Of a stretch of 64,000 nt of DNA, positions 12,345 through 20,924 are shown piece by piece. Origin of the DNA: Spirosoma telluris. Its GTDB lineage: Bacteria; Bacteroidota; Bacteroidia; Cytophagales; Spirosomataceae. A model generated the notes under the pieces. It was not told where the DNA came from. It did no database searches and worked only from the letters and a program-made list of their open reading frames with translations. Every line of letters starts with the position of its first letter. The first letter of the stretch is position 1. Made by a program: the position numbers and the translations under genes. The stretch spans positions 3,922,501-3,986,500 of the forward strand of contig QLII01000001.1 in NCBI GenBank assembly GCA_003259005.1, read 5' to 3'.

Positions 12345-12617
12345 AGCCCACAGCTAATTGATTTGAACGAATTAAGCGCAGTAATACATCGCTTTTTTTA
12401 TTCAGGCCGGGTTAATTGATTTGAAGGAATTAACCGACGAAATACATTGCTTTATTTTTCATTCTCACCGGGTTAAAACCGGTGCAATTGATGTGTTCTA
12501 TGTTTTTGCACCGGGTTTTAACCCGGTGAGAATGAAAAATATCGGCGGTTATTTAATACAAATCAATTAGCGGTGGGCTGATAAATGGATTTTTCGTCGC
12601 TTAATCAATTAACCCGG
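12345..12617. repeat. Nested intergenic palindrome cluster
   Basis: The gap between two convergent genes is almost filled by nested inverted repeats. The core hairpin 12455-12539 has arms of about 32 bp with one extra base (TTCATTCTCACCGGGTTAAA and its complement). Outer arms 12345-12365 and 12559-12579 match with one mismatch, and 12408-12422 pairs perfectly with 12603-12617. The unit TTAATTGATTTGAA recurs. It may act as a bidirectional terminator, but it is more elaborate than needed for that. Confidence 0.75.
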
Positions 12618-12637
12618 TGGGAATAAAAAATACCGGT

Positions 12638-12823
12638 TCAATGAGCGGATACCAATAATTTGGATGACCAGCCTAATTTGGTTCTTACGGGTTCAGGAGG
12701 AACGGGGCGCCGATCCGTGCGCTTTTGGTACCCAGACTGCTTCTGGTTTACGTGGCGGGTACAGCCACCTATCAATAGGCTACAGGCTAGAAGAAAACAA
12801 AATGCTTTTTTCATATTATCCAT
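12638..12823 (-). CDS. Small lipoprotein of unknown function
   Basis: About 60 residues: a short N-terminus, a hydrophobic core, the lipobox LLIGGC, then a basic, proline-rich tail (TDRRPVPPEP). The ATG at 12823 overlaps the stop codon of the upstream Kelch gene (TGATG arrangement), so it is probably translated by coupling; a second ATG at 12814 starts MKKAFCF and is equally possible. No family is recognised. A lost base near the 3' end could have truncated it. Confidence 0.45.
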   Translation of the reverse strand: MDNMKKAFCFLLACSLLIGGCTRHVNQKQSGYQKRTDRRPVPPEPVRTKLGWSSKLLVSAH

Positions 12824-14019
12824 CAATTATCGTCCGTGTCCTGTTCGATGGTTGGGTCAAACTCCCATAAGTCATCAAAATAGGTGGAGCCATTGATGCC
12901 GGTTGAAATATACCCCTTACCATTGATGGCAAACCCCACCGCTCGCTGCCGCGAACCACCTTCGAAAACGCCCAGGTCAGACCAGCTATCCTCCGTCGGA
13001 TTGTATTCCCACACCGTTGTACTACCATCCCCAATTGTCACATACCCACGTGACCCGATGGCAAAGCCCACTCCATAACTACGGGCTACGTATTCCTCGT
13101 CATCGAAATCGTCCTTTTGTATCCACAGATCCTGCGCGGGGTCATAGGACCACCAGTCGCTTTTGGCAACGTCGCTGCTACCCGTACCGACATAGGCAAT
13201 GTTGTTAATAACGAAACTAATAGCCCCCTGTCGTTTAGCCCCGCCATAGCTAACCATTTTCTCCCAACTGCCCGACGTGGGGTCATATACCCAAAAATCT
13301 TTCAGGTAATTCGTGCCATCGTGGCCCGTACCCACGTAGCCTTTATTATTGACCGAGAAAGCCACGGCGTTGCGCCTGACGGGTCCGTCGAAGGTGGCAA
13401 TCTGTACCCACGTATTATCGCCTGGATTATATTCCCAAAAGTCCTTTAACAGACGATAACTTGCATCTGAGCCGGTTCCGACGTAGCCCTTGTTAGCTAT
13501 GGCAAAACCGACGCCCGAGTTACGGGCAGCCCCACCGAAATCAGCTACTTGAGTCCAGGCATTACGAGTCTGATCAAATGCCCAGAAGTCTTTCAGAAGG
13601 TCATTTTTAGCATTGATACCTGTACCCACATAAGCTACCTCACCAATGACAAAGCTAGCTGCTGCACTTCGGCCAACCCCTTCGAATTGGGCCTGAGCAC
13701 GCCAGTCACCCAGGGTTGTGACGTCTGAATCAGAGCAGCCTAGTAACAACGTTAGCCAGCTGAAGCATATAAACAGCAGGACGCGATTTGTCCGCTTATG
13801 AGTAAGTTGGTTAGAACATAGTCTCCCTGTAGAAGATTTAGGTAAACGCCTGTGAAAAGAAACCGTATGAACAAATTGATTTATCAGAGAAAATAGCGAA
13901 AAATGACCGATCCATTTGTAAAAGTAAGCCGGAATACCCTGTTGCCAGTTCGTAGTCTCATTAGATGGTGACGCTAAGTGTTTACTGGATCGAAAGGGCA
14001 CTGAACGATAACTTGTCAT
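12823..14019 (-). CDS. Kelch-repeat lipoprotein
   Basis: Exported beta-propeller protein. At least six repeats of about 48 residues each carry FxIxxxGYVGTG followed by DFWxYxPxxxxW, the galactose-oxidase/Kelch pattern. The signal is LLFICFSWLTLLLGCSDSD, a lipobox, which begins about 75 residues after the first ATG of the frame. The true start is therefore probably downstream of 14019, near 13810, although no ATG is seen there; a lost base in the leader is possible. It is divergent from the LytS/LytTR genes at 14304 and overlaps a small lipoprotein gene. The binding partner is unknown. Confidence 0.75.
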   Translation of the reverse strand: MTSYRSVPFRSSKHLASPSNETTNWQQGIPAYFYKWIGHFSLFSLINQFVHTVSFHRRLPKSSTGRLCSNQLTHKRTNRVLLFICFSWLTLLLGCSDSDVTTLGDWRAQAQFEGVGRSAAASFVIGEVAYVGTGINAKNDLLKDFWAFDQTRNAWTQVADFGGAARNSGVGFAIANKGYVGTGSDASYRLLKDFWEYNPGDNTWVQIATFDGPVRRNAVAFSVNNKGYVGTGHDGTNYLKDFWVYDPTSGSWEKMVSYGGAKRQGAISFVINNIAYVGTGSSDVAKSDWWSYDPAQDLWIQKDDFDDEEYVARSYGVGFAIGSRGYVTIGDGSTTVWEYNPTEDSWSDLGVFEGGSRQRAVGFAINGKGYISTGINGSTYFDDLWEFDPTIEQDTDDN

Positions 14020-14217
14020 ACTGTAATTTCTGCGCTTGACTGGGTTAACCAGCCACCTTGCGTGGTTGGCCTATGCCCAATTACGAAGCCAGTTCATGGG
14101 ATGTTGCACGCTTAACGCTGCCTGTAAGCATATTTACGCTATGTTATCCACCTGTGCCGACAAAGACCGTTTATGAGTAGATAACTAGCTGGACTTAGGT
14201 AAAATCACAGAAAAAAC

Positions 14218-14248
14218 CTTTTCGTCGCTAAAGAAGAGCTTTTCGTCG
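14218..14248. promoter_or_regulatory. Candidate LytTR operator: 10-bp direct repeat with 21-bp period
   Basis: CTTTTCGTCG occurs exactly twice, at 14218-14227 and 14239-14248. The 21-bp start-to-start distance is two helical turns. LytTR regulators are known to bind pairs of direct repeats spaced by about two turns. The site lies 56 bp upstream of a LytS/LytTR gene pair, so autoregulation is a reasonable inference. Confidence 0.5.
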
Positions 14249-14303
14249 GCAGATAGACTATTATATCGCTACATGAAGTCGAACTTGTGTATTTTGTCTG
14301 AGC

Positions 14304-15449
14304 ATGAAATTCTTTGAACGGTATCAGACCTGGCTACACCTCATCGGGTGGGTGGGATTTATAGGACTTCCTATATTAACGCTGCCTAACTTTTTCTGGA
14401 ACAGACAGGATATGTTCAGCATAGGACTGACCCAACTGCTAACCAATGGTCTGATCATTGGCTATTTTTACTTGAATCTTCATTCGCTTACACCCGCACT
14501 GCTTCAGCCGCAACCAAACTCAGTCCCGCCGTTCCCGCGTTTCCTGCTTTCGGTATTCATTATGCTGCTGAGTGTCATCCTTGTTAAAGCTATTTGCTTC
14601 TATGCCTTTCCGTTTACATTCATGCCCCCTTTTCAGCGGGATTTACGAATCCCCGGATCTAAACCAGGATTGGCAGTAGCGCCTATTCTGCCCTGGCCAG
14701 CTTTGTTTAGTTCGGGGCTTTCCTTTGGATTTGCTTTGCTAGTTAGTTCATTAATGGCCCTATTCCGGTTTCACACCCGTAGCCAGGAAATTCAGCAGTT
14801 AATGGTACTTGAAAAATTATCTGCTGAACTGGCTATGCTCAAGTTGCAAATCAGCCCTCACTTTCTGTTTAACACACTCAATAATATTCGCTGGTTAGCT
14901 CGTCAGAAAGCTGATCAAACGGAAGAAGCCATTGTAACACTGGGGCAATTGCTGCGCTACATGATCTATCAGGCCCAGCAGAACAAAGTAACATTACGCC
15001 AGGAAGTGCAGCATTTACAGCATTACATTGATCTACAAAAAATGCGGTTAACACCCCGGCAAACGGTTACGTTTACCTGCAAAGGTGATATCGACTCGTA
15101 TGAGATTGAGCCACTGCTTTTTATTTCCTTTGTCGAGAATGCGTTTAAATACGGTCTTCATGGTCAGCAACCCGGACACATTCACATCTGGCTGAGTGTC
15201 ATGAACCATATATTGACGTTTGGTACCGAAAATCCGGCGTTTCATACATGGATCGAAAAGTCGCAAGAGGCTATTCGATCTGATCTTAACCAAAACACGC
15301 CCGGCATTGGGATTGCAAACGTAAAAAAAAGGTTATTGTTTCACTATCCAGGCCAGCATGAGTTGCAAATAACCAATGAAAATCATTTATTCAGGATTGT
15401 TTTAACCTTACAGCTAGCGCATGACAAAACTACGTTGTCTCGCCATTGA
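14304..15449 (+). CDS. LytS-type sensor histidine kinase
   Basis: Membrane sensor kinase of the His_kinase (PF06580) class that phosphorylates the regulator encoded downstream. About four N-terminal hydrophobic segments (residues 10-30, 40-60, 75-100, 130-155) form the sensor. A short coiled linker follows, then the phospho-acceptor box LKLQISPHFLFNTLNNIRWL with its histidine, and an ATP-binding part with FVENAFKYGLHG and GIGIANVKKRL. It has 381 residues, normal for the family. The regulator gene starts inside its 3' end (29-nt overlap), so the two are coupled. The signal sensed is unknown. Confidence 0.9.
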   Translation: MKFFERYQTWLHLIGWVGFIGLPILTLPNFFWNRQDMFSIGLTQLLTNGLIIGYFYLNLHSLTPALLQPQPNSVPPFPRFLLSVFIMLLSVILVKAICFYAFPFTFMPPFQRDLRIPGSKPGLAVAPILPWPALFSSGLSFGFALLVSSLMALFRFHTRSQEIQQLMVLEKLSAELAMLKLQISPHFLFNTLNNIRWLARQKADQTEEAIVTLGQLLRYMIYQAQQNKVTLRQEVQHLQHYIDLQKMRLTPRQTVTFTCKGDIDSYEIEPLLFISFVENAFKYGLHGQQPGHIHIWLSVMNHILTFGTENPAFHTWIEKSQEAIRSDLNQNTPGIGIANVKKRLLFHYPGQHELQITNENHLFRIVLTLQLAHDKTTLSRH

Positions 15450-16173
15450 CGACGAGCCATTTGCCTTGGAAATTTTGGCTGACGACATCGGAAAAGTACC
15501 CTTTCTGGAGTTAGTAGGCCAATTTTCCAGTCCGCTGGAAGCCCATAATCAATTACGGCAGGGAGTGGTTGATCTACTATTTTTAGACATTCAGATGCCA
15601 ACCTTAACAGGCACTGAGTTCCTCAGAACCCTCACCCAGCCTGCTCCAATGGTTATCTTTACGACGGCATTCGATCAGTATGCCCTGGAAAGTTACGAGC
15701 TGGCTGTAGTTGACTACCTGCTGAAACCCATACCCTTCGAGCGTTTTTTTAAAGCGGTCAATAAGGCGTTCGAACTCTTTCAATTACGAAAACCATCAAC
15801 TGAGTTGGTACCAAGTTCAACGGGGTTAACAACCCTTGGCCCGCTTCCAGCGGAACGGGACTACTTTTTTATTTTTGTCGAGTACCGGGAAGTCAAGATT
15901 TATTTCGACGACGTGTTGTACGTTCAGGGGCTGAAAGATTACGTAAAGATTTATTCGACTCAGCAAGCAAAACCGTTCCTGAGTCGAATCACGCTTAAAG
16001 CTGTGCTCGCTCAATTACCCGGCAATGCGTTTTGCCGGGTACACAAGTCGTTTATTGTTGCCTTATCCAAGATCAGTTCGTCGCAACGTACCAATCTGTA
16101 CATTGGTACACAACAAATTCCAGTCAGCAGCAGGTATGCGGACGATTTTGAGCGGCAATACCGGTCTTGCTAA
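15421..16173 (+). CDS. LytTR-family response regulator
   Basis: Cytoplasmic DNA-binding regulator. The receiver domain (residues 1-115) has acidic residues in IDDEP, the phospho-acceptor Asp in LLFLDIQMP, and the conserved Lys in LLKPIPFERF. The LytTR domain (about 145-250) shows YVQGLKDYVKIYS, FCRVHKSFIVAL and IPVSSRYADDF. It overlaps the kinase gene by 29 nt. A direct repeat upstream of the kinase gene (14218-14248) is the likely binding site. Confidence 0.92.
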   Translation: MTKLRCLAIDDEPFALEILADDIGKVPFLELVGQFSSPLEAHNQLRQGVVDLLFLDIQMPTLTGTEFLRTLTQPAPMVIFTTAFDQYALESYELAVVDYLLKPIPFERFFKAVNKAFELFQLRKPSTELVPSSTGLTTLGPLPAERDYFFIFVEYREVKIYFDDVLYVQGLKDYVKIYSTQQAKPFLSRITLKAVLAQLPGNAFCRVHKSFIVALSKISSSQRTNLYIGTQQIPVSSRYADDFERQYRSC

Positions 16174-16218
16174 GGTAGCATAACAAATGAGCAGCCTTTT
16201 GGTGATGTTAAAAAAGCC

Positions 16219-16428
16219 ATGAAGCCCTATATTCCTAAAGTAACGATCTGCCTGCGTCTCGCGCTGGTGCTATGTGCCTACATACTGTTGACCGGAACGG
16301 CCCAATCCCGACGAAGCCGTGAAAATTTTGATAATCACTGGCAGTTTCACAAAGGGGGGCGAGCTTATTCTTCATGTACACGACAATTTTTAAGAGATGA
16401 AGCCACTCAGGCCGACCTTCACGAATAA
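16219..16428 (+). pseudogene. N-terminal remnant of a glycoside hydrolase (GH2-like)
   Basis: Signal peptide (LALVLCAYILLTGTAQS) followed by SRENFDNHWQFHKGG, which resembles the start of Bacteroidota family-2 glycosidases (R-E-x-x-x-F-x-x-x-W-x-F-H). The similarity ends after about 50 residues at a six-G run, and no catalytic domain follows. Another frame around the break ends KGGELILHVHDNF, so this could be a fusion of the two ends of a deleted gene. The assignment rests on one short motif. Confidence 0.35.
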
Positions 16429-16441
16429 ACGAACGCAGCGA

Positions 16442-18794
16442 ATGCGTAGTCGGCTACTGTTACTGGCCATGATTCTGTGTCCATTGGGGCGCTTTCCCAG
16501 ACTAGTTTCTACGTTTCACTCAACGGCAACGATACGAATCCGGGAACGAAGACCAAGCCGTTTGCGTCCATCAACAGAGCGCTGGTGACGGCCCGCCGAA
16601 CCACCGGGCCCGTATCGATCAGGCTGTTTAGCGGAACCTATCACCTAACCCAGCCAATCCGGTTTACGGCTGCCGATTCCCGGAAGGATAAAGAGCCGTT
16701 AACCCTAACCCCGTTGACAGCCAGCCGGTGGTTCTAAGTGGAGGTGCGGTGTTGACGAAGCTGAATTGGAAAGAAGGGCCTAACGGAATCTGGCAGACAC
16801 CGGTTACTCAGGACTTGATCTTTGACGAACTCCTGGTCAATGGGAAACGCCAACGCATGGCCCGCTATCCCAACTTCGACTCTTCGGCCCGGTTTCTGGG
16901 GGGAACGGCTGCCGATGCCGTCAGTGCAGAACGGGCCGCCCGGTGGAAATCACCAGTCGGGGGTACGTTCATGCCTTGCACCGAGCCGAATGGGGTGATT
17001 TTCATTACCAAATTACCGGGAAAAATGAAAAAGGGGAACCAGCTCTAGAAGGGGGCTGGCAGAATAACCGCCGTATGGGGATGCACGCCCGACACCGCTT
17101 CGTTGAGAATGTTTTGGAAGAACTGGATACGACAAACGAGTGGTATTACGATAAAACGGCTAAAGTTCTGTTTTTCGACCCGCCAAAAGGGCTAGCCCTT
17201 AAAACCGCTACGTTCGAAACTCCGCAACTCGCTCATTTAATTGAATTTAGCGGTACGGAAGCCAATCCGGTAAAAAACATCCACCTGGCTGGCCTTACGC
17301 TCACGCAAACCATTCGCACCTTCATGCTGAACCGGGAGCCGTTGCTACGGAGCGATTGGACTATTTACCGGGGCGGAGCCGTGCTGTATGAGGGAGCCAT
17401 GAATTGCAGCCTCGCCACCTGTACACTCTACAACCTGGGTAGTAATGCCATCTTTTTCAATAATTTCAACCGAAACTGTCAGGTATCGGGTTGCCTGATT
17501 CGGGACATCGGAGCCAGTGCCATCTGTTTTGTCGGCGATCCTAAGGCCGTCCGCTCACCGAGTTTTGAGTATAACCAGTTTGTCCCGCGGCCTCAGATCG
17601 ACCGAACACCCGGCCCTAAAACAACCAATTACCCGGCCGACTGTAAGGTTTATGATAATCTGATGTTCGATCTCGGTTATGTCGAAAAGCAATCAGCAGC
17701 AGTAGAATTGTCTATGTGTCAGGGCATTACGGTGAGCCATAACACGATTTATGACGTACCCCGAGCGGGCATCAACGTCAGCGAAGGAACATGGGGTGGT
17801 CACCTCATCGAATATAACGATGTATTCAACACCGTGAAGGAAAGTGGCGATCATGGCTCGTTCAATTCCTGGGGCCGGGATCGCTACTGGCACCCGAACA
17901 AACGGGTACTCGACTCGATTGTGGCGACGAATTACGATCTCGTCCTGCTCGACGTCGTGAAGCCCATCATTCTCCGTTATAACCGAATGCGGTGCGATCA
18001 CGGCTGGGATATCGATCTGGATGATGGATCGAGTAATTACCTCATCTACAATAATTTGTGCCTAAATGGTGGCCTAAAGCTCCGCGAGGGTGGTGGGCGG
18101 GTGGTGGAAAATAACATCATGATTAACAATACCTTCCACCCCCATGTGTGGTTCAAAAACAGCCACGATGTATTCCGCCATAACATCGTAACCACCGGGT
18201 ATCTGCCCATCGGCATTACCAACTGGGGCCAGGAAATCGATCACAATATCTTTCCTGATTCGGTGGCCCTGGCCCAAGCCCGGCAACGCGGAACGGACCA
18301 GCATTCTGTATACGGTGATCCCCAGTTTGTCAATCCCGGAAGTGGTGATTTTCGGGTAAAGGACGGGTCGATAGCCCTTGCCGCCGGGTTTAAAAACTTT
18401 CCGATGGACAGCTTTGGGGTAGTTTCCCCCGCTTGAAAACGCTGGCCAAAACCGTACCACAACCAACCGTTATGAAGCTGGACAAAATCGGCGGTACCGA
18501 AACGGTTCAGTTTATGGGGCAGCGGTCAAGAATCTGACGACGCTGGGTGAACGGTCTGCAACGGGGATGGCAGAATCTCGAGGTGTGCTGGTGGTGGGTG
18601 TACCGCCTGGTGCAGAAGCGGCTAAGTTTCTACAGGTCAATGATGTCATTCTGTCGTTTAATGACAAAACAATTACTACGCTGAGAGACCTATTCGAGGC
18701 ACGACTTCTGGTGATTGGTTCAAACACCAGCATAGTAATTTTTCGTAATCAAAAAGAATTAAAACAAGGAGTCGAATTACAAGAAAAACGATAG
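16442..18794 (+). CDS. Secreted right-handed beta-helix protein with C-terminal PDZ domain, five frameshifts
   Basis: Probable secreted polysaccharide-active protein. Order: signal peptide (MRSRLLLLAMIL), the start FYVSLNGNDTNPGTKTKPFA typical of parallel beta-helix proteins, an N-terminal beta region, then helix coils (NAIFFNNFNRNCQVSGCLIR, ITVSHNTIYDVPRAGINVS, DIDLDDGSSNYLIYNNLCLN), and a C-terminal PDZ domain (RGVLVVGVPPGAEAAKFLQV, DVILSFNDKTI). The frame changes near 16480, 16709-16712, 16959-16963, 18430 and 18513-18520, each a lost base mostly in a G/C run. All pieces join smoothly. It lies between two LytS/LytTR pairs. The substrate is unknown. Confidence 0.72.
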
Positions 18795-18872
18795 CTTAGA
18801 CCTGAGGAAGCCCGTGATGGTAAGCGTTTTTGCAAGGAAAGATGTATGCTGGCTAGAGTATTACGCAGTGAA

Positions 18873-19594
18873 CTAGCCGAGTCTGATTTTCGACCCTATT
18901 TTATGGTAGAAATCATCGGCAAATCGTGGACCGATCGGAAACTCCTGATTTCCAATGCGTAATTTCTTTTTTTGGAAAACGTCTACTTTATCGAGAGAAA
19001 CGATAAACGATTGATGAATACGGGAAAATAAATGAACAGGCAGTAGTGATTCTATTGCTTTTACATTCATGCGTGTGAGGATAGGGTGTTTTCTGGAAGA
19101 AGTATATATTTTGACATAATCCTTCATGCCTTCTACATACAGAATATCATCATAAGCTATTCGTTGCGTATGATAAGCCGATTTAATCAATAAAAAATTA
19201 GACTGATTTACTTCTTCGTTGGCCTTACTCGTTCTAAGTTGATGGAGCAAAATCGCTCTCTGAACAGCAAGTTCTAACCGCTCAAATGGGATAGGTTTTA
19301 ACAGATAATCCACTACATTTAGCTCAAATGCTTTTATTGCATATTGATCGAAAGCAGTTGTAAGGATAACCAATGGGGGGCTTGCAGCTCAGTGAGAAAT
19401 TGCAAGCCAGAAATACCAGGCATCTGAATGTCAAGGAAAAGCAAATCAAATTGACCATACTCCAGTAGATTTTTAGCTTCATAGGCACTTCTCGCTTTGA
19501 CTAACGTTAATTCAGGAATTTTCCCAATATCATCGGCGAGAATATCAAGGGCAAACGGCTCATCATCGACAGCTAAGCAATGTAGTTTATTCAT
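18873..19594 (-). CDS. LytTR-family response regulator (second copy), frameshifted
   Basis: Paralogue of the 15421 regulator. The receiver has AVDDEPFALDILADDIGKIP and the phospho-acceptor Asp in LLFLDIQMPG; the LytTR domain has YVEGMKDYVKIYT, LFSRIHQSFIVSLDKV and FPIGPRFADDF. The frame is lost at the six-base run 19375-19380; seven bases give LQAPPLVILTTAFDQYA, the conserved receiver segment. It overlaps the upstream kinase gene by 8 nt. The DNA-contacting part differs from that of the first copy, so the two may bind different sites. Confidence 0.85.
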
Positions 19595-20699
19595 TGGCCA
19601 GCGTGATTCTCAAATTGACTATAAACTGGGATAGAGTAGACTCAATTAATAGTGAATGCTTCATAGGATAATAGAGATCGAGTCTTCTTTTGACATTTTG
19701 TAAACCTAATCCTGAGCCATTTGGAAATTCGTGTGAAGGCAAATCAAAGCATGGGTTGATACAAAAGAAAAATAATTCTTTATCAGTAAGCTGTATAGCT
19801 ATAGTAATTGCTGAATGCGTTTCACTATGTATACCAAATTTAAACGCATTTTCGACAAAAGGTAATAGGAGAAGCGGTTCGATTTTAATATGACCAGGTA
19901 GGGCTTCATGAAAAAAATCGATTTTAACATGAGGTGAAATCCGGAGTTTCTGTAAATTAATATACTTTGTAAGATAATTAATTTCTTCCCGAAGATATAC
20001 TTGTTCATGCACTGCCTGATAAAGCATGTACCGGAGAATATCCGATAGTTCTATAATTGACTTTTCGGCTTGATCAGATTTTGTTCTTGTTAACCAACGT
20101 ATGTTATTGAGCGTATTAAACAGGAAATGAGGGCTAATCTGAAGCTTTAAAATAGCTAACTCTGACTTTACTTTTTCGTAAATAATATCCTGGCTATACG
20201 CTTTCTGACGAAGCCTATCATCCAGAACAGCTAATAACGAACTTACAAGTATGATTAAGGCAAACACGATGATATTGGTAATCAATTGAGGAGGACTTAA
20301 AAATCTGCTACTGGCCAGATCTTTACGAATAGGATCAATTTTGGAAACTTCTAAAAAAAAGCCTTGAAGATGCTTCTTTAAAAATATAAAGGAAAAGCTA
20401 TCTATTACAATGATCAGCATTAAAAACCCGAATAGGATAAGAATAAAGCTTAATGTATTATTATGCGAAATTAACCTTGGCGTTAATCGAAATAAATTGA
20501 AATAAAATATACCCATCAATAGCAGATCAATGCCAATTCGTGAATACACTAAATACTGAAAGGCATAGGCTGGTAAAGGCTTGAGAAAGGGCAAGGGAAA
20601 TAGAAACGGTGAAACAATAAAGGCAGCCCAGCCAGTGAGATGAATCCAAATTTTGAAATTAAGTAATACGTGTAGGTGAAGCGCCCTATCTAGTGGCAT
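19587..20699 (-). CDS. LytS-type sensor histidine kinase (second copy)
   Basis: Paralogue of the 14304 kinase. It has four N-terminal membrane segments (WIHLTGWAAFIVSPFLFPLP and following), the acceptor box LKLQISPHFLFNTLNNIRWL, identical to that of the first copy, and the ATP-binding motifs LLPFVENAFKFGIH and GSGLGLQNVKRRLDLYY. The low GC of this gene and its regulator is noticeable next to the neighbouring beta-helix gene. It is divergent from the 20925 import cluster, which is the likely regulatory target. Confidence 0.9.
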   Translation of the reverse strand: MPLDRALHLHVLLNFKIWIHLTGWAAFIVSPFLFPLPFLKPLPAYAFQYLVYSRIGIDLLLMGIFYFNLFRLTPRLISHNNTLSFILILFGFLMLIIVIDSFSFIFLKKHLQGFFLEVSKIDPIRKDLASSRFLSPPQLITNIIVFALIILVSSLLAVLDDRLRQKAYSQDIIYEKVKSELAILKLQISPHFLFNTLNNIRWLTRTKSDQAEKSIIELSDILRYMLYQAVHEQVYLREEINYLTKYINLQKLRISPHVKIDFFHEALPGHIKIEPLLLLPFVENAFKFGIHSETHSAITIAIQLTDKELFFFCINPCFDLPSHEFPNGSGLGLQNVKRRLDLYYPMKHSLLIESTLSQFIVNLRITLANE

Positions 20700-20775
20700 T
20701 GGCAGTGTGGTCTGTGAATTCTAACTACGTTAACAGGGCCACATCTTAATAATACCAGCCCCTTCACTACCTCTT

Positions 20776-20804
20776 ATTACGCCCAATTTTGCCTATGCGT
20801 TGCA
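20776..20804. promoter_or_regulatory. Candidate regulatory motif shared with 9346-9375
   Basis: A 29-bp sequence beginning ATTACGCCCAATTTTGCC, in the divergent gap between the second kinase gene and the 20925 gene. It matches the motif at 9346-9375 at about 24 of 29 positions with one gap. The related words GCCTATG and CCCAATTACG also occur near 14070 in front of the first kinase gene. A LytTR target is possible but unproven. Confidence 0.4.
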
Positions 20805-20924
20805 CGGCATGGATGCCTTACCCTGTTTAAATATCTACACAATTCGAGTGAATATCGATTCTTTACCACACCGGCCTCTATAGGTAGGTACGTGTCAGTA
20901 GACTTGAAGGGACAGGCTTATCTT

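Noticed and set aside
16943..18436. Independent complete beta-helix gene starting at 16943
   Set aside because: Its first residues (EITSRGYVHALHR) are the continuation of the upstream piece after one lost G, and the signal peptide is at 16442.
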